Positions 1-9,050 of a DNA stretch of 64,000 nt are shown piece after piece. This DNA comes from MPNO01 sp965205995 (GTDB lineage Bacteria > Pseudomonadota > Alphaproteobacteria > MPNO01). The stretch's first letter is position 1. Each line of letters opens with the position of its first letter. The stretch lies in the NCBI GenBank assembly GCA_965205995.1, contig OZ242200.1, positions 930,001 to 994,000 of the forward strand. The letters run 5' to 3'. The notes beneath the pieces are model-generated. The model was not told where the DNA came from, searched no databases, and saw only the letters and a program-made list of their open reading frames with translations. The translations under genes were made by a program, and so were the position numbers.

Positions 1-243
1 GAAACGGGCGCGCGATGCGGCCTCGATCTCGTTGGCCCGCTCGATATGCTCGGCTTCGAGATCGTGGCTGACATAGGCGTGGATGCCCTCATAGCCCATC
101 GCGGCGATCGCGCGGGGCCGTTCGCGGACATGGGTGACCGCGACATGGGCTGAAAAATCCCTGGCGATCGTGCCCGCGGTGTGGAGCACCGAGTCGTCGG
201 TCTCCGGCTCGATCAGCAATGCGAGAATTGACCGCGTCGTCAT
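1..243 (-). CDS. universal stress protein (UspA family), C-terminal part outside window
   Basis: Only the first 81 codons are present; the gene runs off the left edge. The start ATG is at 243. The N-terminus opens with a hydrophobic strand (SILALLIEP), then an amphipathic helix (SVLHTAGTIARDF) and a second strand (HVAVTHVRE), which is the beta-alpha-beta opening of the Usp fold. Usp proteins are cytoplasmic nucleotide-binding stress proteins. The ATP-binding loop would lie in the missing half, so ATP-binding and non-binding classes cannot be told apart. The next gene, also on the minus strand, ends 156 bp upstream. Confidence 0.7.
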   Translation of the reverse strand, partial: MTTRSILALLIEPETDDSVLHTAGTIARDFSAHVAVTHVRERPRAIAAMGYEGIHAYVSHDLEAEHIERANEIEAASRARF

Positions 244-399
244 GGGACCCCCCTGGCGCCGAGAACGGTATCTGCGCACCGTCCTGTTATCAATATATGT
301 CCCGACCGAAGAAATGCGAGGCGACCGGGCTGCACGGGCTCTTCGACCCCAGGAGCCGCATTTCGTGTGCGTGCGTCCATGGCGCCGGCCCGCGCTTCG

Positions 400-834
400 C
401 TAGGCCCGGGACAGCACCACGACCGGGATCTCGCGCGTCGGTGCCGCCTTCTCCCGGTACGCATCATAAGGCGGGTAGAGTTCCGCCATCATCTTCCACA
501 GCCGGTCGCGATCCTCGCCTTCCGCGGTCCGCGCGGTCGCGGCGAAGGCTGCAGCTTCGACCTGCACGTCCACCACCGGGTTGGCCGAGAGGTTGAGATA
601 CCAGGACGGATGGTTGGGGCGCCCGCCCTGGGATGCGATGACGACGTAGTCCGCGCCGTCGCAGCCGTAGATCAGCGGCGTGGTCCGCGCTTCGCCGCTC
701 GTCCGTCCGGTCGTCGTCAACAACAGGCAGGGGAAATTTCCCGTCCCGTCGTGACCCTTCCAGATATGCCCGTCGGCGCCGCCGGTCTCGCGGTACCGCC
801 TGACGTGATCCCTCGCCCATTCCGCCTGTGCCAT
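400..834 (-). CDS. nitroreductase/quinone-family deazaflavin-dependent oxidoreductase (DUF385-like)
   Basis: A 144-residue protein of the split-barrel family that includes F420H2-dependent quinone reductases (Ddn-like). The diagnostic stretch LTTTGRTSGEARTTPLIYG lies near residues 39-57; this family contacts the cofactor phosphate there. The start at 834 is preceded by AGGGAG at good spacing, and the longer open frame upstream lacks homologous sequence. The substrate is unknown. Many alphaproteobacteria carry such genes without an obvious F420 pathway, so FMN or another flavin is possible. It stands alone, downstream of the PLP dehydratase on the same strand (about 75 bp gap). Confidence 0.72.
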   Translation of the reverse strand: MAQAEWARDHVRRYRETGGADGHIWKGHDGTGNFPCLLLTTTGRTSGEARTTPLIYGCDGADYVVIASQGGRPNHPSWYLNLSANPVVDVQVEAAAFAATARTAEGEDRDRLWKMMAELYPPYDAYREKAAPTREIPVVVLSRA

Positions 835-908
835 GAAGATCTTACTCCCTCGTCGTCTCTCGCCTTCCGATCTTAACCGAGGACGGCCGCGATGGGGATC
901 GCGCCCCA

Positions 909-1859
909 TCAGCCCGTCATCCAGGGAAGCCGGTCGAGATCGACATTGCCGCCGGTGACCACGACGCCGACCCGCTTGCCGGCGAAGATGGGCCGGTTCT
1001 TGAGAATCGCGGCGAGAGGCACGGCGCTCGATGGCTCGACCATCGTCTTCATCCGCGACCACATCAGCCGCATCGCCTCGACAATCTCGCGTTCCGAGAC
1101 GGTGAGGATGTCGGCCACGCCGCGCGACACGAAATGCCAGGTCAGTTCCCCCAGCGGCGCCTTCAGCCCGGCCACCGTCTGCGGCGCCTCGTCGGCCACG
1201 ATCCGCCCGGCGCGGAAGCTGCGCGCGGCGTCGTCGGCCTGCTCCGGCTCGGCGGCGTAGATTTCGACATCCGGCGCGATCGCCGAGAAAGCGAGGCAGA
1301 TCCCCGACACCATGCCGCCGCCGCCGATTGGCGCGATCGCGGCGTCGAGCCCGTCGGTCTGCTCGATCAGCTCGCGCGCGCAGGTGGCCTGGCCGGCGAT
1401 CACCCGCGGGTCGTCATAGGGATGCACGAACTCGGCGCCGGTTTCCGCCCACACCCTGGCGAAGGCAGCCTCGCGCGCCGGGTACGACGGCCCGCATTCG
1501 ACGACCCTACCGCCATAGGCGATCACCGCCTCCTTCTTGGCCGGCACGGCGTCGCTCGGCATCACCACGTGGCAGGGGATGCCGCGCCGCCGGGCGGCGT
1601 AGGCGAGCGCCTGCGCGTGATTGCCCGAGCTGTGGGTCGCCACGCCTCTCCCCGCCTCCGCGTCGGCGAGGCCGAAGACCGCATTCGCAGCGCCGCGCGT
1701 CTTGAACGCCCCGGCCCGCTGGAGGTTTTCGCATTTGAAGAACAGCTCCGCTCCCGTCATGCGGTTCAGGGAGGCCGAGGTCAGCACCGGAGTGCGATGG
1801 ATGTGGGGCGCGATCCGCCGATGCGCGGTCAGCGCGTCTTCATAGGTCGGGATACGCAT
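909..1859 (-). CDS. PLP-dependent threonine/serine dehydratase
   Basis: A 316-residue fold-type II PLP enzyme of the tryptophan synthase beta superfamily, single-domain like catabolic threonine dehydratase, serine racemase or hydroxyaspartate dehydratase. The Schiff-base lysine is Lys53 in AFKTRGA. The asparagine loop SSGNHAQALA lies at about 77-86, the glycine-rich phosphate loop GGGGMVSG at about 178-185, and VTGGN closes the C-terminus. There is no C-terminal ACT regulatory domain, so it is not the allosteric biosynthetic IlvA. The start at 1859 has GGAGG nine bases upstream, which favours it over an ATG 21 bases earlier. Expected reaction: deamination of threonine or serine to a 2-oxo acid. 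Confidence 0.85.
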   Translation of the reverse strand: MRIPTYEDALTAHRRIAPHIHRTPVLTSASLNRMTGAELFFKCENLQRAGAFKTRGAANAVFGLADAEAGRGVATHSSGNHAQALAYAARRRGIPCHVVMPSDAVPAKKEAVIAYGGRVVECGPSYPAREAAFARVWAETGAEFVHPYDDPRVIAGQATCARELIEQTDGLDAAIAPIGGGGMVSGICLAFSAIAPDVEIYAAEPEQADDAARSFRAGRIVADEAPQTVAGLKAPLGELTWHFVSRGVADILTVSEREIVEAMRLMWSRMKTMVEPSSAVPLAAILKNRPIFAGKRVGVVVTGGNVDLDRLPWMTG

Positions 1860-1988
1860 GACGGGCGTCCTCCACACCATGATACCTGTTTGACGCCGGC
1901 TCAGCATATCGACAAACACGCCCGGATTGCCTGGCGGTCGATTTCGAGTCACGCTCGACCCCGTCGGATAGACCCGGGAGAATGCGCC

Positions 1989-2372
1989 ATGACGGAACCG
2001 AACGATGCCAGGCCGGCGGTCGCGATCGGCCATGTCAGGCTGGACGTGAACAGCCTCGGCGAGGCGTGCGATCTGCTGGAGCGGCTGGGCGTCCGACCGG
2101 TGACCCGGCGGGACTCCTCCGCCGTGCTGGAGTTGCGCGGCGGGACGCATCTGATCGTCAGCGCCGGCGGCCACGACATCGCGCCGGGCCAGATGGCGCC
2201 GATCGACCTGATGGTCGACGATGTCGCGGCGGCGCACGCGCAATACCGCGACATGGGGCTCGATCCGTCGGAGATCGCCTCGGGGTCGATCCACTCCTCG
2301 TTCACCATCCCGTTTGCCGACGGCTACCGGCTCAAGATCACGTCTTCGCATACCGGCGGTCGGCCGGTCTAA
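1989..2372 (+). CDS. VOC-family (glyoxalase-like) protein
   Basis: A 127-residue protein with the pattern of a vicinal-oxygen-chelate module: GHVRLDVNSLGEACDLLERLGV at the start (beta strand then helix), IDLMVDDVAAAHAQYRDMG in the middle and a C-terminal SFTIPFADGYRLKITSSH resembling the DPDG-type end of glyoxalase/bleomycin-resistance proteins. Substrate and metal use are not evident. It is divergent from the dehydratase at 1859 and 46 bp ahead of the CMD-family gene, so the two plus-strand genes probably form a small operon. A GGGAG motif precedes the ATG. Confidence 0.75.
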   Translation: MTEPNDARPAVAIGHVRLDVNSLGEACDLLERLGVRPVTRRDSSAVLELRGGTHLIVSAGGHDIAPGQMAPIDLMVDDVAAAHAQYRDMGLDPSEIASGSIHSSFTIPFADGYRLKITSSHTGGRPV

Positions 2373-2418
2373 CGCCTCCGGAGCCGCTGCGGCTCCGAGC
2401 CACCAAAGGAAGTGAAGC

Positions 2419-2967
2419 ATGACGAGAATACCGGCGCTCACGCGCGACGAGATGGATGACGAACAGAAGCGGGTGTACGACGAGACCGTGGCGACGACCG
2501 GGCGGGTCGGCCGGGGGCCCGCCGTCGGCTACGCCTACGCGCCGGGGATGTGGGAAAACAACAACGCCTCGACAGCCTATTTCGAGGATTGCTCGCTGAC
2601 CCAACCGCAGCTTCGCATGGTCGCCCTGCTCACCGCGCGGTGCTGGAACGCCGCCTATCCCTGGGCGGCACAGGCGCGCATGGCGCTGGAGGCCGGGCTC
2701 GACCGCGCGATCGTCGATGCGGTGAACGCCCGCGAGCAGCCGCGCTTCGACAACCGCGACGACGAGGTCGTCCACGATGCGGCGCGGGAGCTGCTGGAGA
2801 ACGGCACGCTCGGCGATGCCGGGTTCGCCGCCGCCGAAGAGGTGCTCGGCTACCGCCGTCTCGCCGATCTGGTCGGCACCATCGGCCATTTCTGCAAGAC
2901 CGCGATGATGGCCAATGTCGTCGGCGCCGAGGCCCCGGCCGAGTGGCCTTCCCATATGGCGGAGTAG
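2419..2967 (+). CDS. carboxymuconolactone decarboxylase (CMD) family protein
   Basis: A 182-residue all-helical CMD/AhpD-fold protein. The core signature is recognisable at about residues 68-96 (LRMVALLTARCWNAAYPWAAQARMALEAGL), where the family usually has YEWxxH; here the histidine is replaced by Gln. There is one Cys and no CxxC pair, so it is unlikely to be an AhpD-type thiol peroxidase partner. The C-terminal ADLVGTIGHFCKTAMMAN is the conserved second helix. Family members decarboxylate gamma-carboxymuconolactone or act in aromatic catabolism, but this one is not identifiable to a reaction. It lies downstream of the VOC gene and converges with the monooxygenase ending at 3019. Confidence 0.78.
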   Translation: MTRIPALTRDEMDDEQKRVYDETVATTGRVGRGPAVGYAYAPGMWENNNASTAYFEDCSLTQPQLRMVALLTARCWNAAYPWAAQARMALEAGLDRAIVDAVNAREQPRFDNRDDEVVHDAARELLENGTLGDAGFAAAEEVLGYRRLADLVGTIGHFCKTAMMANVVGAEAPAEWPSHMAE

Positions 2968-3018
2968 ACCGCCGACGACGGTTCGAAAATCCCGGATTAC
3001 GCCGAAGCCTGGCGCGCA

Positions 3019-4155
3019 TCACCGCCGTTTTTCGCGCAGGCCCAGCCGCTCCAGCCGGGGCAGCACCTCGTCGCGGAAGAACGGAAATTCGGCCGCGTAG
3101 TTGACGAAGGAGATGCCGATCCCGCGCAGCCCGGCATCGGCGAACCGGGCGAGCTCGGCGGCGACGTGGTCGGGATCGCCGACGATCGGGATGCCGCCGA
3201 GCCCGTGGGCGATCTGCCGCCGGAGTTCGTCGAATTCGGCGGCGGGCAGGTCCCCGGGATGGACTCCCCGCATCGCCAGGATGTTGTCGACCGCCCCCCA
3301 GTCGGCGTTGTCGATGACGCAGCGCCGGTGGTACTCCTCGGCCTCTTCCATGGTCGGCCGGCAGGTGACGACGCCGACCGAGTAGACGTCGATCTCGCGG
3401 CCGTGATCGGCGGCGAGGCGCTTGGCGGCCCGGATGTCCTCGGCGAACTCGTCGATCGTGGCGGCGCGCCGGCGGGTCGAGAACAGGGCATCGCAGTTGC
3501 GCACCGCGAAGGCCTGCCCGGTCGGCGAGGCGCCGGCGTTCATCAGCAGCGGGCGCGAATTCCCATAGGGCTTGGGCGCAGAGCGCACGCCGGCGAGCTT
3601 GAGGAATTCGCCGTCGAAGTCGAACGCGTCCGCGCGCTCCCACATCATCCGGACCGCATCGATCCATTCCTGGCCATAGGCATAGCGCGCCTCGTGGTCG
3701 CGCTGGGCGACGCCGAACATGGCGAACTCGCCCTCGTTCCAGCCGCAGACGATGTTGAGGCCGAACCGGCCCTCGCCCACCAGGTCGGCGGTGACGAACG
3801 CCTTGGCCGCGGTGACGGGATGGAGCAGCGGCGCGTGCACGGTGGCGAACACCGTCATGCGCTCGGTGTGGGCCAGCAGCGCGGTTGCCCAGGTCACCGA
3901 CTCCAGGGTCTCGCCCTGGTAGTCGGTTTCCCCGCCATAGCCCTTCCAGCGGCCGACCGGCAGCATGAAATCGATGCCCGCCTCGTCGGCCATCCGGGCG
4001 AGCGCCAGATTGTCCGGCCAGCTGCCGGACCAGCGCTCGGGCACGCCGGTGACCGCGCGTCCGGAAGAACAGTTCGAGCCGAACAGGCCGAGCTTGAACC
4101 GGTTGGCGTTGTGCATCGCCAGCCGGGCCTGCATATGCGCGGCACGGGATGTCAC
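3019..4155 (-). CDS. LLM-class flavin-dependent monooxygenase
   Basis: Up to 378 residues with the luciferase-like TIM-barrel pattern: FKLGLFGSNCSSGRAVT at the start, then LARMADEAGIDFMLPVGRW, HAPLLHPVTAAKAFVTAD, GRFGLNIVCGW and PLLMNAGASPTGQ. This matches the subgroup that includes RutA and dialkylsulfone monooxygenases, which use FMNH2 from a separate reductase. The longest frame starts with GTG at 4155; ATGs at 4134 or 4116 fit related N-termini equally well and no site has a strong Shine-Dalgarno. It is the last gene of a minus-strand run with TRAP P-M-Q and a flavoprotein, so it probably oxidises the imported compound or an intermediate. No flavin reductase is seen nearby. Confidence 0.85.
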   Translation of the reverse strand: MTSRAAHMQARLAMHNANRFKLGLFGSNCSSGRAVTGVPERWSGSWPDNLALARMADEAGIDFMLPVGRWKGYGGETDYQGETLESVTWATALLAHTERMTVFATVHAPLLHPVTAAKAFVTADLVGEGRFGLNIVCGWNEGEFAMFGVAQRDHEARYAYGQEWIDAVRMMWERADAFDFDGEFLKLAGVRSAPKPYGNSRPLLMNAGASPTGQAFAVRNCDALFSTRRRAATIDEFAEDIRAAKRLAADHGREIDVYSVGVVTCRPTMEEAEEYHRRCVIDNADWGAVDNILAMRGVHPGDLPAAEFDELRRQIAHGLGGIPIVGDPDHVAAELARFADAGLRGIGISFVNYAAEFPFFRDEVLPRLERLGLREKRR

Positions 4156-4175
4156 GCCGGCTTGTTCCGATCGGA

Positions 4176-4202
4176 GGCGGCCGCCGTGAGGCGGCGGCCG
4201 CC
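4176..4202. other. GC-rich intercistronic hairpin after dctP
   Basis: A 10-bp perfect stem (4176-4185 with 4193-4202) around a 7-nt loop, lying between the stop of the TRAP binding-protein gene at 4222 and the start of the next minus-strand gene. There is no T-run, so it looks more like an mRNA-stabilising or processing hairpin than a terminator. Comparable hairpins follow two other binding-protein genes in the window. Confidence 0.5.
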
Positions 4203-4221
4203 CTGCTCGCCCGCTCCGCGG

Positions 4222-5340
4222 CTACAGCTTGGCCGGGTCGATCCGGTCGTAGACGTGCTCCTTGAGCAGCGCCCGGAAAGTCGCGGTATCGCGCGTCTTG
4301 CCCTCGAGCAGCTTTACCCACTTCGCCACATTGGCGCTATAGGCCGCGATCACCTTGTTCGGGTCCTTGACCCGGCGCTTCTTGGCCCCGGCGACGATGG
4401 TCGCCATCTCCGACCTGCGGTGACTTGCCAGAAGGTCGGTAAACTCCTTCCCGCCCTTGGTGAACACGCCGCCCGCAGCGCGCACCATCCCGATGCCGAT
4501 CTTCTCGTCGTTGGCGTAGCCGTCGATGGTGGTCTTCGCGCTCGAATCCGGCATGGCGTCGAGAAGCGCCTTCTTGTGTTCGAGCGGGAGCGCGTCCCAC
4601 GCCGCCCGGTTCATCACGAAATGGGCCGCCGCGGCGAAATTGCCCATCGGAAAGTCGAGCACGTATTTGATGTACTCGCCGATCGAATAGGCCTTGACCC
4701 AGGCGAGCGGGCCGATCGCGCAGTCGATCTGGCCGCGCTGCAGCGCCTCGATCATGTCGGAGCCGGTCATCGACACCGGGGTTCCGCCCATCGCCTTGGC
4801 CCAGCGCCCGTTCGCGCCGGAAGTCCGCGTTCTCTTGCCCTTGACCTCGGCGAGGTTGGTCACCTTTGTGTTGCACATCAGCTTGTAGGTGTTGAGCCCG
4901 TAGAACCCGAGCGGCACGGTCTTCTGATTCCTGTAGTCGGCCAGGCATTCCGGACAGTCGTGGAAGATCGTCTCGGCGGATGCCGCCGCCGCCACCAGCG
5001 GATCTTCGGCGAACATCGCCATGTCGGTGATCGTATAGACATGGGGGAGCTTCGACTGGACGAAGCTCGGGACGATGATGGCGCCGTCCGCCACGCCGCC
5101 GCCGACATTGGTCAGCGAGGCGCGCAACCCGAAGAGCTGGCCGCCGGTCAGCAGCTTCCATTTGAGCTTCCCGCCGGTCTTCTTGGCGAGCGCGTCGAGC
5201 GTGGGCTTCAATCCGTGCGTGTTGACATTGTGCTGCGGCGGCAGCGCGCTGCCGAACACCAGATCCCGCGCCGCCGCGCCCTGCGTGAGCGCGACCCCGC
5301 CGGCGGCGACGAGAAGTGCCGCCAATTTGAACCGATTCAT
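4222..5340 (-). CDS. TRAP transporter substrate-binding protein (DctP family)
   Basis: A 372-residue periplasmic binding protein. The signal peptide covers about residues 1-24 (MNRFKLAALLVAAGG..., ending AAARD). The mature part shows the DctP layout: LVFGSALPPQHNVNTHGL, GGGVADGAIIVPSF, the arginine-containing KGKRTRTSGANGRWAKAMGG at about 170-190 that in this family salt-bridges the substrate carboxylate, and QRGQIDCAIGP. The start at 5340 has GGGAGGGAC just upstream. It follows dctM by 50 bp on the minus strand; the three genes should form a Na+-driven importer for an organic acid of unknown identity. Confidence 0.9.
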   Translation of the reverse strand: MNRFKLAALLVAAGGVALTQGAAARDLVFGSALPPQHNVNTHGLKPTLDALAKKTGGKLKWKLLTGGQLFGLRASLTNVGGGVADGAIIVPSFVQSKLPHVYTITDMAMFAEDPLVAAAASAETIFHDCPECLADYRNQKTVPLGFYGLNTYKLMCNTKVTNLAEVKGKRTRTSGANGRWAKAMGGTPVSMTGSDMIEALQRGQIDCAIGPLAWVKAYSIGEYIKYVLDFPMGNFAAAAHFVMNRAAWDALPLEHKKALLDAMPDSSAKTTIDGYANDEKIGIGMVRAAGGVFTKGGKEFTDLLASHRRSEMATIVAGAKKRRVKDPNKVIAAYSANVAKWVKLLEGKTRDTATFRALLKEHVYDRIDPAKL

Positions 5341-5390
5341 CTTCCGTCCCTCCCGTTTCCCGATCGCCGGCAGTCCGCCGGAATCGTTAG

Positions 5391-6698
5391 TTATCTCATC
5401 ATGCCCGGCAACAGTAACGCAATGTCGGGGTATGCGACGATAAGCGCGATCACGACGACGTCGCAAACCAGGAACCACGCGACGCCCTTGAAGATGGTTT
5501 CGAGCTCGATCTTGTCGCCGACCACGCTCTTGATGACATAGACGTTCATCCCGACCGGCGGCGTGATCATCCCGATTTCGAGATATTTGATCACCAGGAT
5601 GCCGAACCAGATCAAATCGAGGTTGAGCGCGGTGAACATCGGCAGGAAGAGCGGCAGCGTCAGCAGCATCACGCCGAGCGGGTCGAGGAACATCCCGAGC
5701 ACGACGTAGATCAGCGAGGCGGCCACCACCAGCAACAGGGGATCGGCGGCCCAGCTGCCGACCGCATCGGCGAGGAACCCGGGCACGCCCGTCAAAGCGA
5801 GGAAGCGGGTCAGCAGGACCGCGCCGACCGCGACGAAGAAGATGCGCGCGGTGCTGCTCAGCGCTTCGAGCACGCTCGCCTTGAGCGTCTCGAGGGTCAG
5901 GCGCCCCTGCAACCAGACGATCACGATGGAGAGCGAGGCGCCGGCCGCGCCCGCCTCGGTGGCGGTGAACACGCCCGTATAGAGGCCGCCGATGATGCCG
6001 AAAACCAGAGCCGCCAGCGGCCAGATTTCCTTCAGCGCGGCGAAACGCTCGCCCCACGTGGCCTGGTAATCGATATTGGGGGCAAGCGCGGGGTTGAGGC
6101 GGCAGCGGATGACGATCATGGCGCTGTAGACGAACGCCGTCAGGATGCCCGGCAGGATCCCCGCGATGAACAGCTTGCTGACCGAAACCTCGGCGAAGAT
6201 GCCGTAGAGCACCATCAGGATGCTGGGCGGAATCAGGGTGCCGAGCGTGCCGGCGCTCGCCACCACCCCGGCGGCCAGACCCTTGTCGTATTTGACGGCG
6301 AGCATCTCCGGGATGGTGATGCGCCCCATCGCCGCGGCGGTGGCGATGGACGCGCCGGAGGCCGCGGCGAAACCGGCGCAGGCGAAGGTGGCCGCCACGG
6401 CGAGCCCGCCCGGCAGCGCGCCCAGCCACAGCCGCGCCGCGTGGAACAGCGACGAGCTAATCCCCGAGTAGTAGGCGACCGCCCCCATCAGCAGGAACAT
6501 CGGGATCGCCGAAAGCGACCAGTGGGCGGCGAACTCGAAGGGCGTCGTCCGCAGCGCGGCAAACGCGACATCGATATTGCGCAGGCTGACGATCCCGACG
6601 AAGGCGACGAGACCGAGCGCCGCGCCGATGGGAACCCGGAGCGAGATCAGGACGATCACCGCGACGGTCCCGGCGAAGCCGATCTCCAGCGGCGTCAT
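5391..6698 (-). CDS. TRAP transporter large permease (DctM family)
   Basis: A 435-residue, very hydrophobic protein with roughly 12 membrane segments. The opening (IGFAGTVAVIVLISLRVPIGAALGLVAF) and the internal repeat features SAIPMFLLMGAVAYYSG, AATFACAGFAAASGASIATAAA and GTLIPPSILMVLYGI are typical of DctM, where the GxxxPPS-type hairpins line the transport path. The C-terminal half repeats the pattern (LEIGMITPPVGMNVYVIK). It lies between dctQ and dctP on the minus strand, with 49-50 bp gaps, and should drive uptake with Na+ and the binding protein encoded at 4222-5340. Confidence 0.93.
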   Translation of the reverse strand: MTPLEIGFAGTVAVIVLISLRVPIGAALGLVAFVGIVSLRNIDVAFAALRTTPFEFAAHWSLSAIPMFLLMGAVAYYSGISSSLFHAARLWLGALPGGLAVAATFACAGFAAASGASIATAAAMGRITIPEMLAVKYDKGLAAGVVASAGTLGTLIPPSILMVLYGIFAEVSVSKLFIAGILPGILTAFVYSAMIVIRCRLNPALAPNIDYQATWGERFAALKEIWPLAALVFGIIGGLYTGVFTATEAGAAGASLSIVIVWLQGRLTLETLKASVLEALSSTARIFFVAVGAVLLTRFLALTGVPGFLADAVGSWAADPLLLVVAASLIYVVLGMFLDPLGVMLLTLPLFLPMFTALNLDLIWFGILVIKYLEIGMITPPVGMNVYVIKSVVGDKIELETIFKGVAWFLVCDVVVIALIVAYPDIALLLPGMMR

Positions 6699-6747
6699 CG
6701 CGGCGTTTCCCGGCGCCCGGCCAACGGCGGGCGGCGCGTTTGTCGGA

Positions 6748-7260
6748 TCACCGGCCGGCGCCCCGGCGCGCGTGCCGCGCCACGAGACAGGCGAACAGCG
6801 CGGCCATCAGCGCGCAGCCGATGGGTATCAGCCACCGGCTGGGCCAGATGACGATAAGATCGTCGGCCGTCTCCCACATCTCGCCGCCCGCGGTCTGGAT
6901 CATCGCCTCCTCCGCGCACTGCCAGGCCATCAGCGCGACATAGGCGAAGGTCAGCGTGGCTGCGGCCGCGTCCATCCAGGACCGGGCGCGGTCCGGCAAC
7001 CCGCGGGTGAAGAGTTCGATGAAGATGTGGCCCTCGCCGCGGCTGACATGGGCGAGCGGCAGGAACACCACCGCGACCATGTAATAGCCGGCGACGATTT
7101 CAAGCGTGCCTTCGACCGGCGCGCTGAACGCCAGCCGGCCGAACACGTCCGCCGTCACATGAACCATCATCACCAGGATCAGCACGCCGGCGATGGCGGC
7201 GAGAGAATCCGAGGGGAGGCGCAGCCAAGCAGGAAAATCAGGCTGGGCGGTGTCGTTCAT
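6748..7260 (-). CDS. TRAP transporter small permease (DctQ family)
   Basis: A 170-residue four-helix membrane protein. Hydrophobic segments occur at about 20-45, 55-80, 98-118 and 140-165, with the family features DVFGRLAFSAPVEGTLEIV and RGEGHIFIELF (usually GxHIxVD). It lies 49 bp upstream of dctM and about 100 bp downstream of the flavoprotein gene. It pairs with DctM in the membrane complex. Confidence 0.88.
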   Translation of the reverse strand: MNDTAQPDFPAWLRLPSDSLAAIAGVLILVMMVHVTADVFGRLAFSAPVEGTLEIVAGYYMVAVVFLPLAHVSRGEGHIFIELFTRGLPDRARSWMDAAAATLTFAYVALMAWQCAEEAMIQTAGGEMWETADDLIVIWPSRWLIPIGCALMAALFACLVARHARRGAGR

Positions 7261-7361
7261 CTCCGATATCGCCCCCCGCTCCTACCGACCCTGCGAGAGC
7301 CGATACCGGCGCCGCGCGCGCCCTGTCTCGCGTCGATTATCGATCCCGCCCGGAGAGCGCG

Positions 7362-9011
7362 TCAAGCGCCGCGCGGGTGACCGGCCGCGCCCGAGGCATG
7401 GCGCGCGGCCAAGTAGCCGAACGTCATGCCGCGGGCCAGCAGCAGCCCGGCCTGGTAGCCGACGCCGAAATCGGTCGGCGCCGCGGCGCCGCCGCAGGCA
7501 TACAGCCCCTCGATGGGGTGCCCGCGAACATGGACCACCCGGGCCTCGGCGTCGGTCAGCAGGCCGGCCGAGCTCGATCCGCTGGGGTGCAGGCGGACGC
7601 CGTAGAAAGGCGGTCGGGAAACCGGCGCCAGGTTGGGGTGGATCGGGTGCGAGCCGTCGCCGGACAGCACCTGGATCCACAGGAATTCGCCGCGGCCGAA
7701 TTCGGGATCGAGCCCCTGCTCCGCTTCGCGGTTGAAGTTGGCGGCGGTTTCCTCGAGCGCCGTCCCGTCGATGCCGAGCTCTGCGGCAAGCCCGGCGAGC
7801 GTGTCCGCGCGCGCCAGCCAGTCCGGCGCCTTCGCGCCGGGCGACCCGCCGGCGAAGGAGTAGCGTTCCTGGAACCGGCTGTCGAAGATCATGAAACTCG
7901 GCAGGTTGGGATAGAGGTGGCTCGGCTGGTCGAAGGATTTGATCGCCCGCACGCCCTTCTGGAAGCTGGATTCGTCGAAGAACCGCTTTCCCGCCCGGTT
8001 GACCACCATCGAGTGCGGATAGCTGAGCTCGGTGAAGCCGGTCATGCGGAAGCGCGCCGCTCCGCCGGGCCCCGCGCCCGGAATGTCGTATCCGAGGAAG
8101 AAGAAGAAATTTTCCGGCACCCGATGGATGGCGGCGCCGATCTCCATCGCCATGGTCATCGCGTCGCCGGTGATCGAGGCGGGAAACATGGAGCGCCAGC
8201 CGGGCACGCCTTCGAACCGCTCCACCAGGGCGGGGTTGCTCTCATAGCCGCCGGTCGCCAGCACCACCCCGCGCCGCGCCACGATCTCGACCGGACGGCC
8301 GGCGCGCGTGCCGCGAACGCCCGCCACCCGGCCGTCGCGGACGACCAGCGAGGTGGCCGCGAACCCGGTGAGGATCGGCACGCCTACGCGTTTCAGCCCG
8401 GCGAGAAACTGCCCGACGACCGCCTGGCCGGTGCCCAGCCGGCCGCTCTCCGCCCGCTCCCGCAACAAATCGGAATCCCAGTCCTGCATGTTGCCGAGCC
8501 CGCCCCAGGCGACCATGTCGGCGCTCGACATGCCGGGCGGAAAATACGGGTTCTCCTCGATGAGTTCGGACCATTCGCCGAGTTCGGCGCGCGCAACCGG
8601 CGCCGCAGTGAAGGACCGGCCGCCGGCCGTCGAGCCCGGCGCCTGCGGGTAGAAATGGTCCGGTACGTTCGGGCGGATCTGGAGCGCAACGCCCATGGCT
8701 TCGAACGCCTTGAGCGCTTCGTCGGATCTGCCGGAGAGCGCGGCGAGGTTGTCCGGGATCGCGGCACCGCCGGCGATGAAATCGAGATAGGCGCGCGTCT
8801 CCTCCAGACTGTCCGACAGGCCGTGCGCCGCCTGGTGATGGTTCGCGCCGATCCACAAGCCGCCCGACGACATGGCGCTGCCGCCGCCGAGGCGGGGCGA
8901 TTTCTCGACGACGCATGCCTCAAGCCCGTTTCCCGCCGCCGCCAGGGCCGCCGAAAGCCCGGCCAGCCCCGATCCCACGCACAAGAGGTCGACCGTCGCG
9001 ATTTCGTCCAT
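7362..9011 (-). CDS. FAD-binding flavoprotein, 3-ketosteroid dehydrogenase/fumarate reductase type
   Basis: About 549 residues. The N-terminal dinucleotide motif VDLLCVGSGLAGLSAA lies at residues 7-22, and GGGSAMSSGGLWIGANH just after it is typical of the KstD/urocanate reductase/fumarate reductase flavoprotein superfamily. Other features are RPVEIVARRGVVLATGGYE near the middle, NRAGKRFFDESSF (active-site region) and a C-terminal DFGVGYQAGLLLARGMTFG. The start at 9011 is preceded by GGAG at ideal spacing; an in-frame ATG at 9023 has no such site. The substrate is not identifiable: such enzymes dehydrogenate steroids or reduce enoates. The downstream TRAP and monooxygenase genes suggest one catabolic operon. 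Confidence 0.82.
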   Translation of the reverse strand: MDEIATVDLLCVGSGLAGLSAALAAAGNGLEACVVEKSPRLGGGSAMSSGGLWIGANHHQAAHGLSDSLEETRAYLDFIAGGAAIPDNLAALSGRSDEALKAFEAMGVALQIRPNVPDHFYPQAPGSTAGGRSFTAAPVARAELGEWSELIEENPYFPPGMSSADMVAWGGLGNMQDWDSDLLRERAESGRLGTGQAVVGQFLAGLKRVGVPILTGFAATSLVVRDGRVAGVRGTRAGRPVEIVARRGVVLATGGYESNPALVERFEGVPGWRSMFPASITGDAMTMAMEIGAAIHRVPENFFFFLGYDIPGAGPGGAARFRMTGFTELSYPHSMVVNRAGKRFFDESSFQKGVRAIKSFDQPSHLYPNLPSFMIFDSRFQERYSFAGGSPGAKAPDWLARADTLAGLAAELGIDGTALEETAANFNREAEQGLDPEFGRGEFLWIQVLSGDGSHPIHPNLAPVSRPPFYGVRLHPSGSSSAGLLTDAEARVVHVRGHPIEGLYACGGAAAPTDFGVGYQAGLLLARGMTFGYLAARHASGAAGHPRGA

Positions 9012-9050
9012 GGACCGCTCCATCCGATGTGAAGGGTAGCCGGAACCGGG

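Noticed and set aside
3166..5541. Long open frame on the strand opposite the monooxygenase and dctP
   Set aside because: High GC content leaves long stop-free antisense frames; its translation is rich in Arg, Gly and Pro with no family motif, while the opposite strand encodes clear proteins.
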